Assembly: GCF_051106095.1 (NCBI RefSeq)
Contig: NC_135787.1
Span: 156,434,001 to 156,498,000 of the forward strand
Source: Pogona vitticeps
Taxonomy: Eukaryota; Chordata; Lepidosauria; Squamata; Agamidae
DNA length: 64,000 bases
Direction of reading: 5' to 3'
The translations under genes were made by a program, and so were the position numbers. The notes under the pieces are model-generated. The model had not been told where the DNA came from. It did not search any database and was given only the letters and a program-made list of their open reading frames with translations. Below are positions 11,701 through 25,590 of this stretch, piece after piece (position 1 is the first letter of the stretch; each line of letters opens with the position of its first letter).

Positions 11701-14700
11701 GGCCAGTGGCCATTATCTTAGTTTTTTGATGTTGAGCTTCAGACCGTTTTTTGCACTCTCCTCTTTCAACCTCATTACGAGGTTCTTTAATTCCTCCTCA
11801 CTTTCTGCCATCAGAGTGTATCATCTGAATATCGGAGGTTGTTGATATTTCTTTTGGCAATCTTCATTACGGCTTGGGATTCCTCCAGTCCGGCTTTTTG
11901 CATTATGTTTTCTGCATATAAGTCAAATAAGACAATATATAGCCTTGTCGTACGCCTTTCCTAATTTTGAACCAATCAGTTGTTCAATATCCAGTTCTAA
12001 CTGTTGCTTCCTGTCCCAAGTATAGATTTCTCAAGAGATAGATAAGGTGGTCAGGCACTCCCATTTCTTTAAGGACTTGCCATAGTTTGCTGTGGTCCAC
12101 ACAGTCAAAGGCTTTTGCATAGTCAATGAAGCAGATGTTTTTCTGGAACTCTCTGGCTTTCTCCATAATCCAATGCATGTTAGCATTTTGGTCTCTAGTT
12201 CTTCTGCCCCTTCGAAATCCAGCTTGTACTTTGGGGAGTTCTCGGTCCACATACTGCTGTGGCCTACATCTACTGGCCTTGTTGTTAGCCATGCTTTCAA
12301 AGACCCACTTGACTTCACTCTCCAGGATGTCTGGCTCAGGGTCAGCAACCACACTATCTGGATTGTCCAGGACATCCAGATCTTTCTGGTATAATTGTAT
12401 ATTCTTCCATCTCTTCTTGATGTCTTCTGTTTCTGTAAGGTCCCTACAATTTTTGTCCTTTATCATGTCCATCTTGGCACAAAATGTTCCTTTAATAGCT
12501 CCAATTTTCTTGAACATATCTCTGGTTTTTCCTTTTCTATTGTTTTCCTCTACTGTATTTCTTTGCATTGTTCATTTAAGAAGGCCCTCTTGTCCCTCCT
12601 TGCTATTCTTTGGAAGTCTACATTCAGTTTTCTGTAACTTTCTCTATCTCCCTTGCAGTTTGTTTCCCTTCTCTTCTCTGCTATTTGTAAGGCCTCATTG
12701 GACAGCCCCTTTGCTTTCTTGCATTTCCTTTTCTTTGGGATGGTTTTTGTTGCTGCCTCCTGTACAATGTTACAAGCCTTTATCCAAAGTTCTTCAAGCA
12801 CTCTGTCCACCAAATCGAGTTCCTTAAATCTGTTCTTCACTTCCACTGTGTATTCATAAGGAATTTGGTTTAGAGTATACCTGACTAGCCCAGTTGTTTT
12901 TCCTACTCTCTTCAGTTTATGCTTGAATTTTGCTATGAAAAGCTGATGATCAGAGCCACAATCAGCTCCAGGTCTTGTTTTTGCTGACTGTATAGAGTTT
13001 CTCCATCTTTGGCTGCAGAGAATATAATCAATCTGATTTCGGTATTGCCCATCTGGTGATTTCCATGTGTAGAGTCACCTCTTGTGTTGTTGGAAAAGAG
13101 TGTTTGTGATGACCAGCTTGTTCTCTTGACAAAACTCTATTAGCCTTTGATTCATTTTGAACTCCAAGGTCAAACTTGTTGTTCCTTTTATCTCCTGAAT
13201 CCCTACTTTAGCATTCCAATCCCCTATAATATCTTTTTTTGATGTCAGTTCTAGAAGATGTTGTAAGTCTTCATAAAATCGGTCAATTTCAGCCTCTTCA
13301 GCATCTGTGGTTGGTACATAAACTTGGATTATTGTGATGTTGAAAGGTCTGCCTTGGATTCGTATTGAAATCATTCCATCATTTTTGAGATTATATCTCA
13401 TTACAGCTGTTCCCACTCTTTTCTTGACTGTGAGGTCTACTCCATTCCTTCTATGGGATTCTTGCCCACAATAGTAGATATGATGATCATCTGAATTGAA
13501 TTTGCCCATTCCTGTCCATTTTAGTTCACTGACGCCCAGGATGTCAATGTTTCTTCTTGCCATCTCCTGTTTTACCACATCCAGCTTGCCAAGGTTCATA
13601 GATTTTACATTCCAGGTTCCTATGCAGTATTTTTCTTTGCAGCATCGGACTTCCCTTTCACTCCCGGGCATGTCCACAGCTGAGCATCCTTTCGGCTTTG
13701 GCCCAACCACTTCATTAGCTCTGTAGCTACTTGTACTTGTCCTCCACTCTTCGTCAGTAAAATGTTGGACGCCTTCTGACCTGAGGGGCCCATCTTCCAG
13801 TGTCATATCTTTTAGCCTTTTGTTCATGAGGTATTCCTGGCAAAGATATTGGAGTGGCTTGCCAATTCCTACTCCATAGGCTATAAATAATACACATGGT
13901 ATTCTGTGATAAAGACTGGAATCATGTTAACAGCTCCAGGAGAAACTGCTTTGATAATCTTGTATAGCATAGAGCTAGTTTTCTCATAACCAGCTATAAA
14001 AAATTTCAAAGTGCTAGCTCCAAAGACATTTAAAATCTAATGGGATGGCACACCCCACAAACCCTAAAATATCTGGGTCTAGCAGAGTTATGGCAGGAGA
14101 CAACTATATCTTAATTGCAATTCTTAGGACAGTCATGGCTCACATACCAAGAGGCAAGATAAACACATAAGTGACAGTGTAGCTAACCAGCTGTCTTACA
14201 AAGGGGCAAGTTTTAGCAGCATTAATTCAAGCCAAGAATCTGAAAGGAACACCAGTTTATTTTAAGTCATAGAGTCCTGTCTTGCGGCAGTAGCTAGAGT
14301 TAGAAAAGTGGCCATGCTGGTTGAGGGATTATGGGGCTTGTAGTAAAGAGTGGTAAATCTTCCAAGACCTTGTTATGGTTCAACCTAAAGCCATCTTAAA
14401 ATAAATCTACAATCTGAAATGATACAATCTGTTCCAGACAGGGAGAAACTGGAAATCATGTTTTAATATTTTCATTAACTGCCATCCAGAATTTTATGAA
14501 CTTCCAAGCTCTGAAACGCAGGTCCCAGAGACAGATTCTTCAAGGATCTATGTAAAGTTCTATAAACAGCAACAGTCAACAGTGAAAATGTGGGAGGGTC
14601 ATATTTAAAACACAGTTGGCACAGTATATTTTTGGTTCTCTTTATGTTAAGATGGAATAATGTTGGAGGCAACAGAGTTATTTTGATTTTTCCCAAATGA

Positions 14701-17700
14701 GGATACAGCACTGTAGTCTCATCCCAGAGCAAAGACTTTGGAACCTTAGCAGAATGTCAGTCATGGTTCATACCAAAGATGAGGAATACAAAATACAGAT
14801 GAAGAAATCATACAAGCAACTAATATCCATCTGTAGCTATTTCTCTTCTTCTTCTTCACAGAGGGGATTGATTTAAATTAAATTTATTTAAGTCATTATT
14901 TCAATCACAATTTAAATCACTATTCAGTCAATTAAATTATGTGAATTTTTATTTCCTAGGAAGTGTCATCCTACATGCTATTACCTTATATATTTTTGCA
15001 CAGTTTGCCCACATTTATTCCACTTCAGTGTCCAAAAGTGTGCACTTTCAGAGAGGGGATTTGAATTTGGTTTTGTCTGCACACTGCTGCAGAGGCACAA
15101 CAGCCAGGATTATCACTCTGAAGAAGCAAGCATTAATGTGCAAAACTATTGAAATTACTCTTGGAGGTATCAGTAATCAGTGATGTTAATTGTGATCCCA
15201 AGGCTTGGGATTCAGACTGTGCATGTGCCACCCAGCTGGCAGTGCGGTCCATGTGCAGAGACAGCAGTCTTGGAAGGGAAGCTTTGTTTAGGGTTGTTAT
15301 TACATACCATATTTTTTAAAGCATTTTGTTGCGAAATTAATATAGCAAGACATTGAAAAGGCTACAACAAATACAGGATTGTGAATCCATAGTGTACCTA
15401 ATGGTTATAGTAATTAAGCATTTCTCTCTAGCAGGCTCCAAAATAATTGATATGTACTGGACAGGAACTATGATTTTTATTGATTGTTATATACTAGATT
15501 GTGTATTGGGAGAGAGACTGAAATAGTAACCGAAAGAACCTTTGCAGAGTGTTACAGAATCTCAGGAAACACGGATTCAAAAAGTGCTCGGCCTTATTTA
15601 CAAAACATTTTTAAAAGATCATATGAATACAGTGCCTCATTATACAGAGCAAGAATATGAATATGATGCCTCATATTATAGAGCAAGAATTTATAGTCAC
15701 TACTCCATAATGAGATGTTTGAGCTACAACAAATTTTAAATTAAAATCATCATTACACAGAATTTTTTTTCAAAGCATTTGAAACATTTTAACAATAATT
15801 CTTAAAAAATATAATGGAAATAAAAAACTGATTTCAATTTTAAAAGCTGCTTTTTCTTTTTAAAAGCCTGCTTCATGAAATTAGTTATTTAATAACTCAG
15901 GTTCTTCAAACTTTTATCAGCACTCTGATTTTTAGAGCTGTTCAGTTGTCAGCACGTTCCAAATTTTACATAAGGTCTCTAAATATTTTTACAAAATCGA
16001 CCAATAATATGTCTTGGCAACCTTATTTTAAACACTAACTTCCCACATTTTCTGGGATAAAGACTACCACAGCTGTTTTTGGAAGGTTAACTTCTGCATT
16101 AGCAGTCATGTGAAACAAGTCACCACTAAGTCACTCCACTACTCTTTGAGTAAGAATAATTTCTTATAGCATGTGAGCCGGCCGTCACACAGAGAGAAGT
16201 ATTTCTAGACTGCTGTACTGAATAATACATGCTTATTTAAAAATATATTCTCTAAAAAAATCTCAGTATAAAATATTATACCATATCCTATTTATTCTTA
16301 ACTCTAATCATCGGGCATTTAAGAAAAATGATGACAATCACTAAGAAATACACCATATTGCATAATCAAGTTCTATCAAGTCAATTCTGACTTATGGCAA
16401 ACCTTTTCAGGGTTTTCCAGGTAAAGACTACTCAGAAGTGGTTTACCGTTTCCTTCTTCTGGGGGCACCTTGGGATTGTGCAGCTTGCCCACAGCCAAGC
16501 AGGCAGGCTCTTCTCCCAGAAGGCACAATGGGGAACTGAATTTCCAACCTCTGGCTCCAGAGCTAGATACCTAAATCGGTGAGCTATCCAGCCAGGTTAC
16601 AAGAAATATATATATTTGGTCTAAAAGATTTCTGAACAACACTGCCAGATGCTTTATTTCAAAGACTATACTACTGCTTGATATTTTGGTGAATCCAAAA
16701 TTTGAAGGAGTGCACAATTACTTATGTTTAATGGAGGAGATTTTGGAGGACTGATTACAGCAGCAAATCAAAGAAAAATACCTAATATGTACAGAAAGGC
16801 CCATATATATGAAGGCATCCCAAATTCGGGGAGGAGAAAATAAGGATATAACAGTTTTACAGATATATATTGTAGCTCCTAATATGATGCATGTGATAAC
16901 CTAAAGAGGCCTGATAGTATAACTAGTAATAGCAATATCTGCACTAAGAAACTTTGCTGTTCCACATTTCAGAAACCGGTGCTCTTTCACCATCCATACA
17001 GAATAAGTGACTAGTTTAATAACAGGCTAAAATTCAGGTCATACTGTACATGTTTTCATAATTTTACTGGTTACTTTCAGGGGTGACAAAACATATTATT
17101 CACATCCCTGAGAGACACAAATGAAAGTACAGTAAACTATTTGTCTTCTCTATGCATGCTCCTTACCCTTCATTAAGCTCTGTACAGCATTAGCAAATCT
17201 TGGCAAAGCCAAGCAAATAAAAGAGCAGATATATAATTTGAATGCTTGTCAGTTGCTTATTCTCAAAGATGCTCACAGTGTAGTGTTAAGAAAACATTTT
17301 GATTAAGCTGCTTGATAAGTAAATAGGCCTTTATTACAACACTTAATACACCAAAGATAGTATAAGGGCAAACTTTCTACATAGCTGCAATTAATTCTTC
17401 CTTAATTCAGTTCCTTAATTCAATTGGTCAAAGGCCTATTGTACCACTTCAGTTTGCAAGAAAAGTCTCCCTCCCTTTCTCTCCCTCATACAGAATTTTA
17501 ACATGTAAGGAAGGTAGGCAGGTTACATTTGCTTTCCCTATACAAGAGCTCTTGTTTTGTGTACTGTACAGCAATCAATCAATCAATCACATAGTTCCCT
17601 CCTGCCTGCCTTGCATTCTCCCTCTCTCTTCTAAATTTTTTTATTCATTTTCCACTGAGTAAGGGAAGATCACAGGGAATGGGATTTGGATCAGGGCATT

Positions 17701-20700
17701 GGGGTAAATAAAAATACAGAATGTGATAGAGAACAGTATATATCATTATTACATTTGTTTATATGTTTCTTACTAAGCTTACTTCACACTTATCATTTTT
17801 TCTAAGCCTTTAAAATCTAAATTTATATCTTGTATTTTCTTTCTCGTAGTTTTAACCCTTTCGTTTTAACTCATCCAATTACTGTATACAAAGGTCCCCA
17901 CTTTTTTCTAGCCTCAGCAATTTCTTTTATCTTTTAATGTTTCAGTTAAAATATCCATCTCTACTGCTTCAAGACTTTTCTATTAACTCCTGGGTTGTTG
18001 GAGTCTCCTCTTTTTTCCAGTATTTGGCATATAAAATTCTTGCTGCTGTAGTTATATGTATGATCAAATATCTTTTTTATTTTTTCTCCATGCCTTGCAT
18101 TCTCAAATGGTACACAGTAGATTCAGTTTTGCCATATGATATAATGTGGAGCAAAAAAACTTCAGTTCAATAGTCAGAAATTGAGCATACAAATCTCTAC
18201 ACGAGGAGAGAAATCTACACTACTGTACTACTTTAGTATACTAGCAATAGTACATGATAGACAATGTGGTGTAGTGGATAGGGTAATGGACTAGGACTCA
18301 GGAAGCTGGGGTTCAAGTCCCCACTCAGTCATGAAAGCTCACTGGGTGTATGGAACTGGTATAACCACTCCTTGAGTATCTCACTTACCTCGAAACCCAT
18401 ATTTAGGTCACTGTAAGAGACCAACTTAACACATAATGTAAAGTAATAGTACAGATCCTGTACATTTTTCCTCATTTCCTCAGACACAACACACACTGAT
18501 GTTAGCTGACCAGATAGGTGGGATAATAAACAAACAAACAAACAAACAAACAGGGCTTACTCCCAGGTAAATGTGCAGCATAAATACAGTGGTGCCTCAC
18601 ACTGCGATGTTAATTCGTTCTGCAAAAATCGTTGCAGAACGAAAACGTCACAATGCGAAATAAAAAGCCCATAGAAACGCATTAAAACCTGATTAATGCG
18701 TTCCTATGGGCTTAAAACTCACCATTCAGCGAAGATCCTCCAAAACACGGCCATTTTCGGTGCCTCTTAAGTGAGGAATCCGTCCCAGAAAACAGCGGGC
18801 GACCATTTTGTTTACCCGGTGGCCATTTTGAAACCGCCGATCAGCTGTTTTAAAATCGTCACTTTGCGATGCTTGGTTCCTGAAGCAGGAAACTGATCAT
18901 TGTAAAGCGAAATTCCCCCATAGGGAACATCGCAAAGCAATCGCAAAAAATGTGTCACAAAGCGATTTCATCGCTAAACGGAGCAATCGCTATGCGAGGC
19001 ACCACTGTATATATTTAGATACATTTATTCTTGAAGTAAAATTTCCACTGTCCCTCAACTCCTGGAGGGAGTCCTTTCCATATCTAAAATGACTAAGAAA
19101 CCTTTTCCTGGAATAGGATTAGCTATAAAGGTTCCCCTTGACATTCTTAGTCCAGTCATGTCTGACTCTAGGGGGCGGTGCTCATCCCGTTTTCAAGCCA
19201 TAGAGCCAGCGCTTGTCCGAAGACAGTTTCTGTTGTCACGTGGCCAGCATGACTAGGGAATGCCGTTTTACCTTCTCACCAAGGTGGTACCTATTTATCT
19301 ACTCACATTTGCATGCTTTCTAACTGCTAGGTTGGCAAGGAGCTGGGACAAAGTGATGGGAGCTCACTCCGTTGTGTGGATTCGATCTTACAACTGCTGG
19401 TCTTCTGACACTGCAGCACAGGCTTCTGCGGTTTAGCCCACAGTGCCACCACGTCCCTTGGATTAGCTATATAGCTAGAAATTAAAGAATTGCATAAAAT
19501 TCCACACCAAGGAAAAATTCTCCACTTCAGTACTAATTTGTATTTCCTGATCTAGCTGATTCCAAAAATAACACAGGAAAAGGCTGCTGGTCAGTTAGAC
19601 AAACAAGCTTTTCATTCATTTTGATTATGTTCAACTTTCTGTTGTAATGTACATGGTTCTGGGAGAAGTCCTCTCCTCCCTGGTCTAAAGAGGATCTAAA
19701 GCATAAATGTGCACACACCCATGAGGAGCCACTTCTATGTTACACTTTTTTTTTTAATGGACATATACAGAAAAACAGAGATCAAGCAATTTAACTGTAC
19801 TTTGCCCACAATTGGTTTATATGTTTCTCTCCACAGTATCTTACCTGCCAAACTTGGAACAGATTCTTGTAGGCTCATATAACTCTTCTACTTCATACAC
19901 ATTAGCTTCATGGTCTTCAAGAATTTTAGAATTGTGCGATTCATAACATGTTTTTTTATCAGCAGATGCAAAGGGCAAGTTCTCATACTCAGGGATTTCT
20001 TCATAATGGCTCACATTTTCATATTCTGGTACATAGTCATGAGTAAGAGAACTCAAGTATCTTTGTGATGAGAAAGTCTGTTCATCTAAAGATTTTGATC
20101 TCTGACTCTTTGTCGCATCATCTTGATTTCTAGATTTTTCTTTTCCCTTTTGTAAGGACAGACTACCCACTTCTGCAGAATGTGCCTTGGCAGGTTTAGT
20201 CTTTCTTCTGTTTATCATGTTAGTCACATTACAATTTTTGCCAAGCTCTTCCTGGTGAGAGAAAGCAGCAGTGGTATTATCTGTAGATTGGCTGCTCTTG
20301 ATCAGAAATTTCTGGAAATCACTTTTCATCAGGCAAATAGACAATTTAATGTTTAGAAACTTCTTTAGTGAATTCTTCTTTGGAGGCTCTTTTGGGGGCT
20401 TTTGTATTCTATCCATATCAACAGAAGACAAAGATTTGGCCCGAGGTTTTGTCAAGGGACTCCTAAATTCAGAGTTTTTTGCATTCTTGGTGTTTTTTAA
20501 GGCTTCTGGATTGCCTGAAAATGGAAGAATAGGATGAGGTAATTTCCAAGCAGGTTTCTCCAAAGAAAACTTTGGTAAATTTTGGGATAGCAATGAACTT
20601 TGTTCTTTAGCCGACAAATGCCGTATACGTGGTCCCTCCAGAGGAGTCTGTGAATGTTCTTCATTGGAAAGGTAAGTACTTCTCTCTAGTAATTCCTCAG

Positions 20701-23700
20701 ATGCAGCTTTTTTCAACAGCCCAGTACCTGGGATGCATTGCCTTTGAGGTTTTTTAGGAATTATTTTTGTTGAACTTTCACTCTTTAAGTGATCATTTTT
20801 ATTTTCCTTCTCTTGCGCAGAATTATGGAGGTTCTCAAAAGCAGGCAAATCCTGACTGCACGACAACTTTAACTGCTTAGGCAAACTCTTGGAAAGATTA
20901 CTACTCCTTATAAAGCTGGCATTTTTGTCATTAACTGCCAACATACTGTTACTCTCTCCTAGGTTATTGGAAGAATTTGTTGAATAAAGGTCAGAGGAAT
21001 GTTCAACATTTTTTCCTTGGTGCGAGCCTCCAGGCAGGAAGTTTTGAGGGGTCATTTCTTTGGAATCAGATTCTAAAGATCCAGCAACCAGATACATTTT
21101 TCCTGCAACACATGAAGCAATTTTAGATTTATTGCTTTCAGGTGTATGTTCTTGATTGTTGTAGGAAACACTCTGAACAAGGACATTAATTTTTGTTGTT
21201 TTTCCCACAGCACAGTCAGAAAACCCCATAGTCTCACACTCTGAAGCAAATGTTTCTTTTATTCTTTCCCCTGGGATATCTATGCCATCTTGGCGGACTA
21301 GACCTGAAGCACGCAGTTTTCTTGGCTTAGGAACTGGAAGAGATTTAGCTGAAGTTGCAGAGTCTGTTCCAGATGAAGGGAATGATTCATTTCCCCCTTT
21401 TGTAGAGGTGCTCATGTGTGATTCAATATTATCTGTTTTCTCCAGAGCTGTGTCAAGAGAACAGGAGCAACTACTGATATTTTCAGTCAAAGGAGGTATT
21501 TCTGCTCTCTCAGATTCAACACAAGCTATTTTTATATGGTTGTTTGGACAGTCCATAACTTCCTCAGGACTGGAAGCCACTGGAACAAAATCTGTTAATT
21601 CTACATTTACATAATCATTAAAACTATTAAAATTACCCATTTCAAGTTTATTCAAAGGTTTCTGCTTCAAATGGCTACTATTGGGGAAAATACTTTGTGT
21701 CAAAAGACCCTTGAATTTTTCCTCTAGTAAATTAGTATTTAAGACTGCCCTATTTTTATTCATTTTTTTCCTATTATGAATATCAGGCTCAGTCCTAGTT
21801 TTCAGAGATGAGGATGCTGATTGTTCATCTGTACCGATGTTCTCTAGGTTTTCCAACTGTTCAAAAATGGTTGGATTTTTGTACAAGTTCTCCCCATTCC
21901 CAAATTTATGAACACATTCATATTTGCAAGAACAAACTGATATAATATAAGCAGCATTGTCTCTTGGTGTTCCATTTTTGTAATTCAATTGAAGCAAGAA
22001 CTCAGAAGAATCTTTTTTTGGGTCTTCTAAACTCCTTGAATTTTTTCTTAAAGATGGTTGTATAGTGTTAACTTCAGGAACAGATGAGCACTTGAGAATC
22101 TTTGGTTTCGGTGCTATCACTGGCTTTGTTTTCTTCACAGTTTGTAAAACATCAGCAAGAAGAATATCTGGCTTTGGTGCTACAGGAGGTGGCACTGTTT
22201 TGTGCCCTACCACAAATGTTGGTTTTGGGGCCACTGGTGGCTTCTTAATTTCTAGAAACAATTAGAACAGAAAACAAAAAGAAATAATAGAGTTATTGTG
22301 ATTTTGTGTGGCTCAAAGAAGTTTAAGCTATTCAAATATTAAAAGCATAACCAAAACAAAACAAAAAGAAAATACTAACAGATTTATTTCAGTGTGAAAT
22401 TTCCCACATTTAAATATAACATATGTTATCCTGCTATTTATTAATAGTAATCACCACTCATAATAAAGATCACAGTGCAAGAAAAGAGAAGAGGCCGTTT
22501 GGGAAAATCAGATATATAAAAACAATTTCAGCAAAAATATACAGTAATGGGAGAGAAGAACTGCACTTAATGAATCACTATTTATTTTTATTCTTTAAAT
22601 GCTTGACTGTTACTCATGAATCAATAAAAATAATATAAGATTTTATTTTTCAAGTAAAATATCACATTGTTTTAAGTCACAGAAAATTGTACCTAAAAGG
22701 GAAAAAAAACCATGAGCATTACTATACTTGTAAAAGCCCAGGGAAAACCTCAAAACTTCAGAGAAAAACAGATTTTTCCCAAAACAACTCTGGGGAATTC
22801 AGAAACTATGTGATGGAATATTTTATCTTTGGGAGTGTGAAATGGTTTTTAATACTAGGTTTTACTCATTCAGAATACCTGAAACTGTATGGTATGAATA
22901 TTTGTAAGCAAGACAATCTGTCGAATTAGAGAACAGTACATTTTGTGAATGCTACGGATATACTGTACATGTCATGTAAAATTCAAATCCAAGATGCATT
23001 TCTGCAGCCAGTGGGCATTGCCATCTTTATGAAAGGAGCATACGGGGGGGGCACTTCATTGTTTGTGGATTACAGTATATAAGGTCAAGATCAATGTGGC
23101 GATCACCCACGTCACTCATGCCATTCATATTCATGAGCTGGTTTGCATGAACCTATGAGAGGACTGGAGAGGTGGAGTCAGCAGTTACATGAGGCTTGGC
23201 AGGAGAAGGAGTCAGATAGAGATTGGGATGAGATGCAGATAGAGATAAGGCTGGTTAGTCAGAGAGAGAGGGAACAGATGCTGAGAGAGATAGAGCTGGT
23301 TGGGAAAATAGATCCAGTACAAGTTTTTTTCATCCCTACTGTCAAAGCTCCCTATTGCTTTGCCTCTTTATCTTTCTTCTCAACAACTTGTCTGTTCTTT
23401 CAGATTACCCATACCCCATATTCTTCTCCTTTCTTTGTATAAAATCTTCTTGTGGGTATTTTTAAATATTGTTTCTAGGACACAAACAAATGATTTAAAA
23501 ATAATTAGTTTAAAAACATATGATCTCCACAGCAAGAAACATAAACAGATCGAATATTTGGTATTGGTTTTCTGAGCAGTAACTGCCAAGATCTACAATT
23601 TATTGAGTCATATAAGCATCTGCAGTCTGTAGCAGATGATGACAAAACTCACTAAAAACGGGCAACATTGTCAGATTTCTAATAAAATCCTCCCAAACAC

Positions 23701-25521
23701 TTCTGTGTAGAAATAAGTATGCCATGTAACAGACAACACCCCTAAGTGTCTGCAAGGATACAGGAGTTGATTTGTCAACAAATAAGCCAATGACATTCTT
23801 GTTTCAGAATGAAACCAAATGAAAGATTCACCTTGGAATGATTTTGAAGGTAGCTCTGTTATATGTAGTTCATTTTGATAAATCAATATCCTCAATGGTC
23901 TAAACCAGTGGTGGTGAACCTTTTTGGGCCCGAGTGTCCAAACTGGGGGAAAAACAAAAAACAAACAAAAGAAAGGGAAAAAACTCAGCAGGTGGCGTGC
24001 AGCAGAACAGGAAGTGGCAGCGGACAGGGGAATCCCGGGCACAGAGGTAGCCTCGAGACCCCACTCCGGATCTGTCGCCAGCGCCAGCTGCTCTAGATCC
24101 TGGCCCACTGCCTGTCGAAGTGCCAGCACCGCAGCTGCAGCCTCCTCCTGAGGTTTGGCTTGGGGGGGGAGTAGCAAGCTGGAGATTTATGGCTTTTGTG
24201 CCTGCAGAAAGGGTTCTGCGTGCCAGCTGTGGCATGCGTGCCATAGGTTCACCATCCCTAGTCTAAATGATTTTTAGGTCTAAAAAGCACCCTACCACAC
24301 ATCTTATCTCAAATTAATTTACTTGCTCTCTCCATTTCCATTGTGACCACCAAATCTTAAGATATCTGATAAGTTAAAAGCAACTCTTTGCATAATTCAG
24401 CCCTACAATCACTGTTTCCAGGTACTTAATACTAAGTACACATCTCCTTCATAGTTCGCAGCTTTATCCAGAATGAGAAGAGTACTTTTTTAGCTCAACA
24501 TGTCCCACAACACCAAAGCCATTCTCCAACGGGGAAATACAAAATACTTCTAGTCTTAATTGATGAAGCTGTCTTCATTAAAAGAGAAATTCAATCAGAC
24601 CTGTAATTCATTGTTGTAAGCAGGTTCCTTTTTTACTCCCAGGGAATTCTTTGGTCTCAGATCGAAAAGCCGGAGACATTTAGTGCAACAATAAAAATTT
24701 TATTCGTTAACAAGGTGGTTTCTCCACCCCTTCAACTGGAAATTCATAATTCTGCACTTGGTTTAACTCATCAGACTCTTCTTCATAACCATATAGCTCC
24801 CTCTATTCTTAACATGGGGTTCCACCAAATCTCTCCTCGTTGGTCAAGGTTCTCAGGGGTGGTCATTTGGTAAGGCATAGGCTGTCACAATAAGGGTGGT
24901 GAGCCCAATTCTCCTCCATAATTTCTTCCTTATTCGGTTCCCATTTGTTTCCCTTTCCTCTCACTTGAATCTGTTTTTTTCTCCTTTCCTCTAATGCCAG
25001 GCACTCTTTATACTTTCAAGCTTTCAACGCTTCTCTCTCTCTTTCCCGCTTTAAGGTCTCTTCTCTTGTAATTCCCTTTCTTCCCAATGGGATTTCTTTC
25101 TAGCTACCTTTCCAGTCCAGCGCTTCTCAGCCTCCTTACTAGCTCCTCATCAATCACTCCTCCTGGTCTGCCACGTCCACTATCATTCTTCCCTCCTTTT
25201 GAGCTATTAGACAGCTCAGTAGCTTAGGTATCTCACTGTAGAGCCAGAGGTTGGAAATTTTATTCTCAACAGTGGATCCTTGAGAAGGGCTGGACTTGAT
25301 GATCCATATGGTCCCTTTCAGCTCTGCAGTTCTAATATTATCTCTGTTATTATCATTACCCTTTTCTCTTCGTTGCCAAGCTTCTTTCCCAGACTTTCTT
25401 CTTGCTCACTCCTCTCTGTTTCTATTGGTTCTTTCTTTTCTGTGTCCCCTTTGTCTTTCATTCTTCCAGCGAGATCTATGATGGCACGCCTTGTACTCTC
25501 AGTAGCCTCAGGGCTTTCAGC

Positions 25522-25590
<69 letters not shown>

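Noticed and set aside
11160-12859. Plus-strand open frames of 80-233 codons
   Set aside because: They are antisense shadows of the BovB LINE, whose minus-strand translation has clear endonuclease and RT motifs.
14868-14935. AT-rich run of GATTTAAAT-type motifs as a possible satellite
   Set aside because: Too short and irregular to call; recorded only as intron content.
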